DNA from: Nothophaeocryptopus gaeumannii
Taxonomy: Eukaryota > Ascomycota > Dothideomycetes > Mycosphaerellales > Mycosphaerellaceae
Direction of reading: 5' to 3'
NCBI GenBank assembly: GCA_031771865.1
Contig: JASISA010000019.1
Span: 248,001-312,000 of the forward strand
DNA: 64,000 bases
A program made the translations under genes and the position numbers. This document shows, piece after piece, positions 19,864 to 30,382 of this stretch. The notes under the pieces were generated by a model. It ran no database searches. It worked only from the letters and a program-made list of their open reading frames with translations, and was not told where the DNA came from. Position 1 is the stretch's first letter. The number at the start of each line of letters is the position of its first letter.

Positions 19864-22748
19864 ATGGCGACAAAGCGCCCGCACGCCGCGATGAACGCGA
19901 AGCCCGAGGACGAGGAGCCAGTAGATCCGTCAGATGAGCTGATGTTTCTTGCTCTGGGTGGTGGCAATGAGGTGGGACGATCATGCCATATCATCCAGTA
20001 CAAGGGCAAGACAGTGATGCTGGACGCTGGGATACATCCTTCATTTGAGGGCCTGGGCGCATTGCCTTTCTACGATGAGTTCGACCTGAGTACAGTCGAT
20101 CTCCTCCTCATTACACAGTAAGTCCTTTATCACTACAGCTTGGCGTTGAGCGCGACACGGCATGGGATGGGACAAGACGGGCAGCTACCACGGCAGGACG
20201 AAGCGAATTGGAGCGACTTTGTCTTTCCCTCTGATCGGCTTCCCGGACTTATCGTACACCTCCAGCGATAGCGCGGTAGAGTTCATAGCAATCGTATGCC
20301 AGCTGTACATCTCCAGACTTAGTTCCTTCCAGCATCTGCCGTGGTATCTGCCTGCAAGGAAAAGGGACAAGGGACAAGGAAGTCGAAGGATCGAAGCTAA
20401 TCGCAGTCCCTTGCAGCTTTCACCAAGATCACTCGGCCTCATTACCATATGTCTTGTCCAAGACGAACTTCGCAGGTCGAGTGTACATGACACATCCCAC
20501 CAAAGCCATCTACAAGTGGACAACACAAGATGCCGTTCGTGTACACAACACACATACCCCCTCGTCAACAACCTCCGGAACCGATGGCTATGTCAGCCAG
20601 CTATACACGGAACAGGACATACTGTCGACACTGCCTATGATCCAGACCATATCATTCCACACTACGCACTCGCATAACGGCATCCGCTTCACCCCTTACC
20701 CCGCAGGGCATGTCCTTGGAGCCTGCATGTACCTCATAGAAATCGCCGGCCTTAACATCCTCTTCACTGGAGACTACTCCCGCGAAAACGACAGGCATCT
20801 CATCCCGGCCGCCGTACCTCGCAACATCAAGATTGACTGCCTCATCACTGAATCGACGTTTGGTATCAGCACACGAACACCGAGACAAGAAAGGGAGAAC
20901 GCGTTGATCAAGTCTATCACCACTATCCTCAATCGAGGAGGCCGAGTATTGATGCCGACTACTGCTGTCGGTAACACTCAAGAGCTTCTGCTCATCCTGG
21001 AAGACTACTGGCAACGACACGAAGAGTACCGTAGATTCCCAATCTACTACGCTTCCGGTCTGGCTCGAAAAGTCATGGTGGTCTACCAGACGTACGTGGA
21101 CGACATGAACGATAGCATCAAGGCCAAGTTCCAAGCTAGCGCCGTTGGTGCTTCTGTTGGTGAAGGCGGAACTGCCGGGCCCTGGGACTTCCAGTACGTC
21201 CGTGCCTTGAAAGGCGTTGACCGATTTGAAGACGTCGGAGGTAGCGTCGTGCTTGCTTCACCTGGTATGCTGCAGAATGGACCCTCACGAGCTCTTCTGG
21301 AGCGATGGGCACCAGACGCGAAGAACGGTGTTGTCATTACCGGATACAGTGTTGAGGGCACAATGGCGAAGAACATCCTCATGGAGCCAGACGCTATCCC
21401 CGCTGTGACAGTTGATCGTTCCGCAGGTATGACACTGGGTAAGCGAGCCGGTGGTGGAGATGGCGAGCGCCAAATGATCCCTCGACGATGTACAGTACAA
21501 GAGTTCAACTTTGCCGTACACGTCGATGGCGCCGAGAATCGCGAATTCATCGAAGAAGTCGGCGCTCCAGTGGTAATCCTAGTCCACGGCGAAAAACACA
21601 ACATGAACCGACTCAAATCCCGCCTGCTCGGTCTAGGCAAAATGAAAGTCTACTCGCCCGCCAACTGCGAAGAAATCCGCATACCCTTCCGCCAAGAAAA
21701 AGTCGCGAGAGTTGTCGGCCGACTCGCAAGCCAAATTCAACCACCAACGCTCCTTCCAAGCCCACCAGCTTCCAGCGAGGACGACGAAGAGATGGCCGAA
21801 GGCGAGACTAAGAAGCATAAAGCCGAGCATGACTCCGCTCTGGGACAAGTCATCTCCGGCGTCCTCGTTCAAAACGACTTCAAACTTTCCCTCATGGCCC
21901 CCGAGGACCTGAAGGAGTACGCCGGGTTAGCGACCACCTCCATCGTCTGCCGTCAACGTCTCACGCTCGCTTCCGCTAGCACAGAGCTTATCAAATGGGC
22001 CTTGGAAGGCACGTTCGGCACAGTCGATGTCATCAAGCCCTCAAACGCCAACAAGGCTGTCACGAACGGGAAGGTTGAGGCGGCGGACGAAGAACTTTCT
22101 AGACGTGAGGACGTCACGTTTGAAGTCATGGGCGGAGCTGTGGTCGTAAAATGCCATGCGCAAGGGGAGATGGAACTGGAATGGGAAGGCAATGCGACAA
22201 ATGACGGGATTGCTGATGCAGTCATGGCTGTGCTTTTGACGGTGGAGAGTTCACCGGCAGCTGTCAAGCAGAGCAGTAGCCAAGGGCACAGCCATTCTCA
22301 TGGGCAGGAAGAGGAGAAGGTAGAATATGATGCATTCGGGGAGCCGATTCAGAAGAAGGAGGAAGGAAATGGCGGAGATGTGGCATCGAAGAGAAACCCG
22401 CACGCGAACCTGAGTCCAGACGAGAAGTTGAACAGGCTGTTCATGTTTCTCGAATCGCAATTTGGAGAGGATGCTATTACGCCGATCGCCAAACCAAAGC
22501 TACCAGCCACCAACGGCACCGACGCCGAGAAGGGTACCATCGATCTGGAGAAGCAAGAAGCGCAAGAATTAGCTCGCCTGCATGCGATTGGCATTCCGGT
22601 TCCGGGTTTGGAGATCAAAGTCGATAAGAACATCGCCAAGGTTTGGTTGGAGAGATTGGAGGTCGAATGTGCGAATAAGACTCTCGCGGATCGAGTCCGA
22701 GCGGTGGTCGAGAGGGCTGTGGAGACGGTGGCGCCGTTATGGGCATAA
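19864..22748 (+). CDS. YSH1: mRNA 3'-end endonuclease YSH1/CPSF73
   Basis: The zinc-dependent nuclease of the cleavage and polyadenylation factor, which cuts pre-mRNA before poly(A) addition. Two exons, 19864-20117 and 20417-22748, give 861 residues. The 299-bp intron has GTAAGT and TTGCAG ends and splits the codon of the first metal-binding His, so splicing recreates HFHQDH (residues 85-90), the HxHxDH motif of the metallo-beta-lactamase fold. Downstream motifs: GDYSRENDRHL, ITESTFG, the beta-CASP segment with ASPGMLQNGPSR, and VILVHGEKHNM. The C-terminal third carries an acidic linker, a His/Ser-rich patch near residue 700 and a conserved tail. The intron is four to six times longer than most introns here but shows no exon-like sequence. 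Confidence 0.93.
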
Positions 22749-24562
22749 GGACATGGAATATTAGAGAGGCGAGAGGTACGGTTGGCTTGAGGCTGTAGAA
22801 GGGGCTTGGACCGCGTGACTTAACGGGTGGTCCCTAAGTCTGGTGTACCAATACCAATGCCACTTAGCTGGCCTTCTCTTCGGTGTCAGCGCCTACGAAC
22901 CCACCGATCGCGACGTGAGGAACATAGAGCGCGGACATTCGAGAGAGATTCTGGGTAATATTCAGGAGTTCATCAGTAGCTCTATCTCGCGGAAGTTGTA
23001 TTCGTAGCCGTCTGAGAAAGTGCTGGCGCCAAGGTCCTCGTGAACGGTGACGGTGACGTGCTGGAGCGGATTGAAAGATAGTAGTGCCCAGCAGGGCATG
23101 GCGGAGAGATTGGCGCGGTATACGGTTGTAAATTTGGTGTTTGTAACGAATCGTATAACTTGATGATGCGTGTTTGCGTGCTCTCTGGCACGGATGCACA
23201 CCTTCACCAGCTTCGGAACGTTGTTTCAGAATCAGTGCGATGTGAGGTCCGTGGCTCATGTTCGTTTCGAAGAAAACAATATGTTTTTCTGAACGTGAGA
23301 ATATCGCTTACAATCTACATCTGCCACCGTTTGACTGCATAGCCGTACACACTCTCTGCTGTACAGTGATCGTGGCTCTCCACAAGCCTTCTCCATACAG
23401 GCGTAGGAGGTCGGTTAGCTGTCCTCACACCGCAGGCCACAGCCGTTCAGACCTTAGGCGAGTCTGGTCCGTGCAGTATTGAGTTCAGCATAAGTAAATG
23501 TTGAAGGCAGCTTGAGCCTTCCTACTTTTCGTTCTGGGCGTGACATCGTACAGAGCCCTTTGATCACGACCATTTCGGAACGGATATGCAAATGTGACCT
23601 CATTGCCAGCAGGCAACACCCGGTCCAAAATGTCGTTGGGGAGTTCCGCCGGAATGCTGATCAGACTCATGCTTGAGCTAGTCTGTAGAAGTCTTGTTCG
23701 TGTCGAGAGGTCAAGTGTCTGTGGGTCCCGTGTTCCATACAATCCTCCAATCCCTTCTCAAGCTCGCCATCAAGTGCCAAACTCAAGCTTCGCACAGCTT
23801 CCTAGCTCTGCCTCCCCAAATTCCCAGCCCGCAGTCTCAATCTGGAAACAATGGCCCCTCTTGACCACAGAGAGATGCGCGAAAACCACTTTTGCCGGCG
23901 ACAACGCCCAACGCTTCGTCCCTTAGACTCCCGGTGCATAGTTCCACATGGCTTCAAAGGCCTTTGACAAGTCTTGGTGGTGTGAACGCAGAGTAGGTCG
24001 GCTCAATCGAAGCAGACTGGGTCAATGTGCTCTGGATGATGCGGCGCTGCTCTTCCATGCGCGAGGGGTTGATACGCTGGACATGAGCCGCAGTACCGAG
24101 CATCGGTATCACCATGTCTTGCTCACAATCGCGTATGACGTTCGGAAGTTGAGGCAGTTGGAAATGGGACGCTCGCTCTGCTAGCGATATGCCGACAGGC
24201 GGTATCTCATCAACCGCCTAGGCGTGATTGCTGGACTCCAGTTGGGTATAACTCGAGCGTGCAGGTGAAGTCGTCTTCTTGTGCGGCTGCGAACCGAAGA
24301 CTGATTGGTGCAACGATGTCGTGTTGTCCAGGATGGATCCAGTCTTGATCGGAGCTCCAGAAAGAGGTGTTCGAGATTGTTGAAGCAGCTGGGCCAGTAT
24401 ATATTGGTATTCGGTGTGTGTATACTTTTCTTGACTTGATGTTCTCAGATCGAAGTGCAGAGCGACAAGCTGATATATGGAGTTAGGCGCTCTTGCGCTT
24501 GACCACAGCTTTTTGTTTGCTGATGAGCTTGGCTCTTTGACACTCTGCACCTTGACCCGACA
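22749..24562. other. Intergenic with unresolved open frames
   Basis: A 1.8-kb gap between YSH1 and the Zn2Cys6 gene. At 22864-23259 the minus strand has a 131-codon ATG-started frame, overlapped in other frames by 81- and 69-codon open stretches; its last part looks protein-like, but no single frame or splice model holds together and I recognise no family. At 23954-24562 the minus strand stays open for about 200 codons in the frame of the upstream regulator gene, broken only by one TAG. No gene is called. Confidence 0.35.
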
Positions 24563-26359
24563 TCACCACTCCATGATCTCTTCTATCCAAAATGCTTCTA
24601 CTAGCTTGGCTTCTTCCACTGTTTCGTTCGCTCCAAACACGTACTTTTCGATTGCGCGCCTGTTCGGCAGGAAGGTGGGTCTGACAAGCCTCACTCTTGC
24701 ATGGTTGGGTATTTGGCCTGATGCAGCCAGCTTTTCAGTACTTTCAAGGTTGCTCAACACCTCTTGAGCCTCGCTCTCCTCGATCAATATGATTCGCTGT
24801 CCAAGCTTCGCGGCGAGAGCGGAATCCCACACGCCTTCTCTACGATTGCAGCGACTCATCAGATTCCATGCTCGTCGCCGGATCACTGGGTTATGACATC
24901 GAGAGATAGTCGTGTACAGTGGGTAGAAGATGCCGTGCGAGAAGGTAAACGTGGGTTTGATGAGGGTATCACTTGCAAAAATCTGCTCCAAACGTGTTGT
25001 ACTCTCGGTGTGAAGAGCCCGTGACTGCTTGAGTAACTTGATGGCGCCATCTCGCGCATGCGCAGCTTCGAGACAGATTTGTGACTTCAATGAGGACTCC
25101 GAAAGACCAAGCATCAGGAAGCCGCTAAGTCGCTGGTCTTCGTCCGTGACTGCACGGTGCTTCTTCTCCAACTCAACAGGCAGAAGCTCGTTCAGGCTCA
25201 GGTTTAGGGAGCGAAAATTCTCGACAGGATCATCGATGAGCTTCGCTGTGTGACACATGTACTCTTCCGACAACGATACAATCAATTCAAACTCCTGGAG
25301 GAAGTGATCAAAGCCCATTTCACCTTGGTCAGGGTCCATGCGCAGCATGATACTCACAATGAGCCGCCATATCTGCATCAAGATCGCAGAAGACAAATGT
25401 TCCTCCACATTGGCCCTGTCCAAAAGCTCATCAAAGAAAGTAGCCCAAGTGAGGTAGTCAAGAACAACCCATTCTTGAGTTGCAGGATGATCGCCTGGGT
25501 GATCATGGCGATGTTGTATGTGAAATACAAGGCCGTTGAGGACGCTGTCGAAGGTGTGGCGGGCTTCTGAGAAGTCGGGCAGTCGGGACTCGTGTGTACC
25601 TGGACGCATCGCCAGTGTGCGATAGGATCCAAAAGCAGAATCTCCAAGTTCCATCCGTTGGGTGTCGAGGCGTTTGAACACATGATACAGTCTCCTGAGC
25701 ATATCGGTCCAGACGCCAGTCGTAGCAGCAGTGGCATGTTTGCGATCTACCATGACCTTCAAACCACTAGTGATATGGGATAAAGCTGAGAGGAGATGGT
25801 AGCCCATGCTTTCGAACGCAGAGAACATGGCGCAAGCCAGCATGGGCGTATCCTTGGAAACGAATGATCCGGTCTTCATGGCAGCACATAGTATGTTGAT
25901 CGACTTTCCGTACAAGGCCATAGGCTGTTTCATGTCCACATCTTTAAGGGATCGGCCGGCTTTGGCTTCAAATTGTTCATGCAGAGAGGCCAGAGCCAAG
26001 GTCGCGTACCAAATGGAAGGCTCCAGGAAAGCGAGTTGAATGACATCGCGGCCCCATAGCTGCGGATCATGAACTCCAGACAAGTCGGAAGCTGTCTTGA
26101 GGCGAAAATGCTCCAGTTGTTTCCACTCGGTTGCGTCTATGGTGTTTACTGGTCCAACCAGGCTCGGCTGAGAAGTATAATGAACCATGCGGAGGCTTGC
26201 ATCGCCAGTTCTCTGCATGCACTCTTTTCCAGCTTTCAGACATCGTTGACATGAGGGCTTCCCCTCATCGCACTTGAGGTGCCTCTTGACGCATGTCAGA
26301 CATCCCGTTCTGACCTTGCTGGAGCCGAAGCGAGATGCTTTGGCAGGGTCCAGGCTCAT
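24563..26359 (-). CDS. Zn2Cys6 fungal transcription factor
   Basis: The frame opens at a TTG (26428); the ATG at 26359 places the zinc cluster near the N-terminus as usual and gives 598 residues. The DNA-binding domain is complete: C20-X2-C23-X6-C30-X6-C37-X2-C40-X6-C47, in CLTCVKRHLKC and the following DEGKPSCQRCLKAGKEC. The rest is a long helical region typical of fungal-specific regulators (SIWYATLALASLHEQFEA, SMGYHLLSALSHITSGL), of the type annotated as DUF3468/fungal_trans_2-like in C6 proteins. The target genes are unknown. The nearest genes are YSH1 and OMP decarboxylase, neither a likely pathway partner. The frame is intronless. Confidence 0.9.
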   Translation of the reverse strand: MSLDPAKASRFGSSKVRTGCLTCVKRHLKCDEGKPSCQRCLKAGKECMQRTGDASLRMVHYTSQPSLVGPVNTIDATEWKQLEHFRLKTASDLSGVHDPQLWGRDVIQLAFLEPSIWYATLALASLHEQFEAKAGRSLKDVDMKQPMALYGKSINILCAAMKTGSFVSKDTPMLACAMFSAFESMGYHLLSALSHITSGLKVMVDRKHATAATTGVWTDMLRRLYHVFKRLDTQRMELGDSAFGSYRTLAMRPGTHESRLPDFSEARHTFDSVLNGLVFHIQHRHDHPGDHPATQEWVVLDYLTWATFFDELLDRANVEEHLSSAILMQIWRLIVSIMLRMDPDQGEMGFDHFLQEFELIVSLSEEYMCHTAKLIDDPVENFRSLNLSLNELLPVELEKKHRAVTDEDQRLSGFLMLGLSESSLKSQICLEAAHARDGAIKLLKQSRALHTESTTRLEQIFASDTLIKPTFTFSHGIFYPLYTTISRCHNPVIRRRAWNLMSRCNRREGVWDSALAAKLGQRIILIEESEAQEVLSNLESTEKLAASGQIPNHARVRLVRPTFLPNRRAIEKYVFGANETVEEAKLVEAFWIEEIMEW

Positions 26360-27306
26360 TGCATAGCACCTGATGGCTCCTACAACAGAGGAATCAAGTT
26401 GTCTATTGAGCAGGCGCCGGGTCGCCAATGGTGAGCATGATATACACCTGAAACGCCATGATGGTGAGACCTTCCGGGGTTAAGAGCGCATTTCCGGACT
26501 CATCCTTCAGCTCCTACAGCCATCAAGAAACGCCAGACCACCTGCGCGTAGCATCACGGCCACAAGAGGGGACTTTCCTCTTCGTGGCGTGGCGAGCTTG
26601 ATGGAGCTAACATAGATACGAAGTTGTGAGGTCGAATTAGAAATGTAGTCGCTGCTCCAAAACAAGGTCGGCATGGTGGGCGGAGTGTAGCGATGCGTGT
26701 GGTAGATGAATTATATACAGACCACATGGGGCATCTCCTAAGTCCTACGGTAGATCTCATGATCTGCAGTTGACATCAAACACGCCTGATGCGTACCTCG
26801 CTCCTCGTCCAATCGTCCGTAGACCCAGAAGAGAACGTTGCAAGGCCGTCCAGAACAAGAGGCCGAGAGAAACATGACAAAAGGCGAAAAGGAAATCAAC
26901 CAGCACGTTCGAGACGCGCCTTTGGCCATTCGATACTCTTCGTGCTGCACGTAACATCACTTTCATTCATTCATGCAAAATCAGGTTAAGATATCTTGGT
27001 ATCATGACGCTCCTGCTGGCGTCGAAGAGGATGGCGCATCGAGCAAGAGAGCAATTGGGAAACAACGCTTCTCCTCTTCGACGGCTGCTGAGAAACCCGA
27101 GATCCGGTCCTGCGCGCAGTCCCGTCCCCGGCTCCAGACATCCATCAAAATTAATTGATCTTCCGTACCAAAGCCGGACCACCGATCACCATCAGTCGAC
27201 CTCCCGTTTCGCCGAAAATGCATCGAAGTCGGAACGCAGCAACGCTTGAACGCATCTGCAACCGGAAGAGCAAGGGCAAGTAACAAGCGGGAAAGTTTTA
27301 CACCCT
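26360..27306. other. Intergenic, regulator upstream region and 3' of OMP decarboxylase
   Basis: This 947-bp stretch lies between two minus-strand genes. No open frame above about 100 codons has protein-like character and no repeat is evident. It should contain the promoter of the Zn2Cys6 gene. Confidence 0.4.
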
Positions 27307-28517
27307 TCACTTTCTGTTGTTGCGAAGAGACCGCACACGCTCACGATACGCGTTCCAGCCTTGCCGCCTGTACTCGATCGCCGCGGACCTCCGATCCTCA
27401 GCAGCCACGATGCCTCGACCGACAATAATAATGTCAGTGCCAGCCTCGCCAATGACTTTGGAAGGTGTGTTGTACTGCTGTCCCAGAGCATCACCACCGG
27501 CTTGCAGCTGAACACCGGGAGTCATCGTAATGAAGTTGTCCTCTGGCTTTTCGTTCATGCCCTCTTGAGCGATGAAGCCCATGACGAAGTCTCTGTTCTC
27601 CCGGGCGTGTTTCAGACATGCCTTTGTGTACTCTGGCGTGAAGAAGTTGTTTGCGGAGGACATTTGAGCCAGGATGAGCAGAGAGCGGAAGAACGGTGGA
27701 GGTCCCAAGTTGTCCAGTGCAGACGGATCGTCGCCCTCGTCTTCCTCCTGATCGTTGCCATTGCCAGACGACACCCGGGAGATCGAGGGCCGCATGTGTG
27801 GTTGAGGGCTGATAGCTTCCGACTTCATGCTGATGGTTGTGCTTACGGATACCACTGACTGTTTCCGTGCCCGGCTATCGTAGTCGTCTTCGTACTCGTC
27901 CTCCGAGTAGCGGCTGCCGTTGTAGCCGTCCTCAGACTCGTCGTCCTCATCATCCAATGGTGCCACTCTCGGGGAGGCTCGAATATCCGTCTGGACTGAA
28001 GTGTTGTGGGCCGCGACTGCCTCTTGCGCAGCTTTGGAAAGAGCGGTGATAATGGCAGGTCCAGGAAAGATGTGACAGTTCACAATGGGCGCCCATCGCG
28101 CAATGGTCAAGGGACCTCCGGTGTACTGCTGCTGAACGGTATCTGCAAGCCTCCACATTAGCCTTTGCATGAAAGAACAGCGTTTGTGCTTATGCTTATC
28201 CACACACTTCCAATATCTCCAAACTTTCGGTCCTCAAACACCAGAAACTTCTTCCTCCGAGCCACCTCGTTCAATCCTCTGATTGTCTTCTCTCCAAAAT
28301 CACTGATGATGTCTGCGTGTGTCTTTAATACGCATATATGGTCTCCTACCTCCTCTGCAATCCGCAAGAGCTCGTTCGTGGTGGTGACGTCGGCCGAAAC
28401 GCAAAGATTCGTCCGCTTGATATGGATCAAACGCAGGAGGTAGTTGGCGAGAGGATTGAGGGTCGAAGACTCGGAGCGTTCGATGTAGGTCTGAGCGAGA
28501 GTGGGATGGCGTGCCAT
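27307..28517 (-). CDS. URA3: Orotidine 5'-phosphate decarboxylase (pyrG/URA3)
   Basis: Converts OMP to UMP, the last step of de novo pyrimidine synthesis. Two exons, 28517-28208 and 28142-27307, joined across a 65-bp intron (donor GTGTGT, acceptor TTGCAG) give 381 residues. The splice falls in the active-site signature: exon 1 ends FLVFEDRKFGDIG and exon 2 supplies NTVQQQYTGG. Other markers are NLCVSADVTTT, ICVLKTHADI, the ITMTPGVQL phosphate-binding loop and IIIVGRGI. Between about residues 140 and 220 is an acidic Ser/Asp/Glu-rich insertion (DDEDDESEDGYNG), the extra loop characteristic of filamentous ascomycete enzymes and absent from yeast URA3. All expected catalytic residues seem present, so it is probably functional. 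Confidence 0.95.
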
Positions 28518-30382
28518 GATTGTGCCTTGATTTGAGCCCTGGACGGTGATCGGCAGTGAGTGTCAAGAAAGGAAGGGCAGTACGATTCTGCTTCTCCTTA
28601 CTGTCCGACTTGGTCGTTTGCTTGCTTGCTTGCTCTAGGGGGCCAGATGAGGGGTCTGCGTAAGGTAGTCGCTCGCTGTGGCAGTCTGCTCACAAGCCAA
28701 AGTCTCCTTAGAGCAGATTCCACTAAGTTGTCCGCACGGTACGGTTCAAGATGCGGTCAGAGAACGGCCAGCGCTGTTCGACCAACAAAAGCGCCAGCTG
28801 CTGCAGGAGAATGTTTGACCAGATCTGCTGCTTCACCACCCACTTCCTCTTCCCAGTCACCTTCTTTTACCGCCAGAAAAGAGTACACCAAGCGTCCAGA
28901 CCGACACCTGCAGAGGGACGGCGTACGCGGCGTAAGGTAAGTTAATGCAGGTCTGCGGTCTGCGGCGCAATATGCAAGTCAAGACGCAAGACAAGGCGGA
29001 AACAATTTCCAACCACACGTCTTTCCCGCCCACTTCGCTGATCGAATCCGCGAATCCACCCAGATTTCCAACTCGGTCTAGATGTGCCGACGGCGGAATC
29101 CAAGCATCCAAGCCTCCAAGCATCCAAGCCTCCAAGCATCCAAGCATCCAAGCGGAACAGGAACAGGGTGTGAACAGGAACAGGGTGTGATAGAATCAAT
29201 TCTGTGCAATTTCTTCGATAACTAGACATTCACATCCTACTTTTATACGTCCATCATTTATTTATACAACAATTTCCTGACTGACACTCGTCCGCCTCGT
29301 ACATCACAAACTCTCCCTTTTCACTCCCTTTCCTCCTCCTCCACCGTCCGGACCCCTTCCACCACTAGAGAGCGCAAGCCCAAGCTCGCACAGCAGCGGG
29401 CGGCTCCTCGCATCTTCATCTCAAACTCAGCATCCGCCCGTGCAGATGATTTGCAGCCATATCCCATTCGGCCCGCCGGCAATGCAAGCTTATTTGTCCC
29501 ATGATCCAATAATTGCTGGGAGGTACGTGCCCCTGCGTGTCTCCGCCAAGAAGTGAACCTAGTCTCTACACAAGCCATTCCGGCCGCCGAGGCCATGGAC
29601 ACAGCGGTACAAGGGGGACCTGAGGAGCTGGACCATGTTGTGTCACCACAGAATTCTTCTGCCGATGCAAAATCTGATACCAGATTGGTTTTCGAATTGA
29701 TGAGAATGCAGCTGATGATACATGCATGCGACAAGGCGGTGACGACTGGATGAAGCAGAATCTGCACTTCATTCGTACCACCTTTTCCATTCGGTCACGA
29801 TCGGATTCTCATCCCATTCGCAGTCGCGGGAACGAACGACCGACAAGAACCAAGACTGGCAACATGAATAGTGATCCTGCATGCATATCGAACGAGTCGC
29901 ACGCCAGATCAGGCGCTGCGCCTCAAACTCGCAAACGCAGACGCAGGTCGAAGAGATCTGGAGATTGCATGCAGGTTATAAAACATTGCATTGGGCATGA
30001 TTCCATCATTTTAGTTCAATTCGCATTCGTCTCAAACAAGCGACAGCGCCATTCGCCTTATGCCCGCTCGCCCAGTGGTATCGTCGATGGATCCTCTTTC
30101 GTCGCGCTTCGCTTCGCTTCTACCGATGCAGACTGGACCACTGATCAGACTGTTTAACAAATTGTACAATCGCTCGCACAGCACAGCACAAATCTCGCCG
30201 CGAATGTCGTGCAACCATGCCTACGGCAGCGGCCGCAGAGGGTTACATGATGTGGTCCAAGGTTACTCCACTTAATCGTTACGAGGAAGAAGTCGTCCCC
30301 TCAGCTTTCGCAACAAACCTCTTCGTCTGCGCCATCTCGGCGGCGCTGAGCGGTGCGGCTCCATACCTGTTTCAGCCAGCTG
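28518..30382. other. Intergenic, 1.9 kb, with a minisatellite
   Basis: The region between the OMP decarboxylase start and the FET3 3' end. It contains a short tandem array (29098-29190, listed separately). Scattered open frames, such as a 148-codon minus frame at 29321-29767 and a 143-codon plus frame at 29726-30157, have no recognisable domain and overlap one another antisense. No gene is called. Confidence 0.4.
29098..29190. repeat. Short tandem repeat array (8-bp CATCCAAG/CCTCCAAG units, then a second repeat)
   Basis: From about 29098 to 29153 the sequence is a run of about seven 8-bp units alternating between ATCCAAGC and CTCCAAGC. It is followed at 29154-29190 by two copies of a second unit, GGAACAGGGTGTGAACA-like. 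On the minus strand the first array would encode Leu-Gly-rich peptides in open frames, but there is no other sign that it is translated. Confidence 0.85.

Noticed and set aside
22864..23259. 131-codon ATG-started minus frame with protein-like last 40 residues
   Set aside because: Two other frames of the same strand are equally open, and no splice pair unites them into a plausible protein; kept only as an unresolved region.
29321..29767. 148-codon minus frame in the FET3-URA3 interval
   Set aside because: Overlapped antisense by other frames, no recognisable domain.
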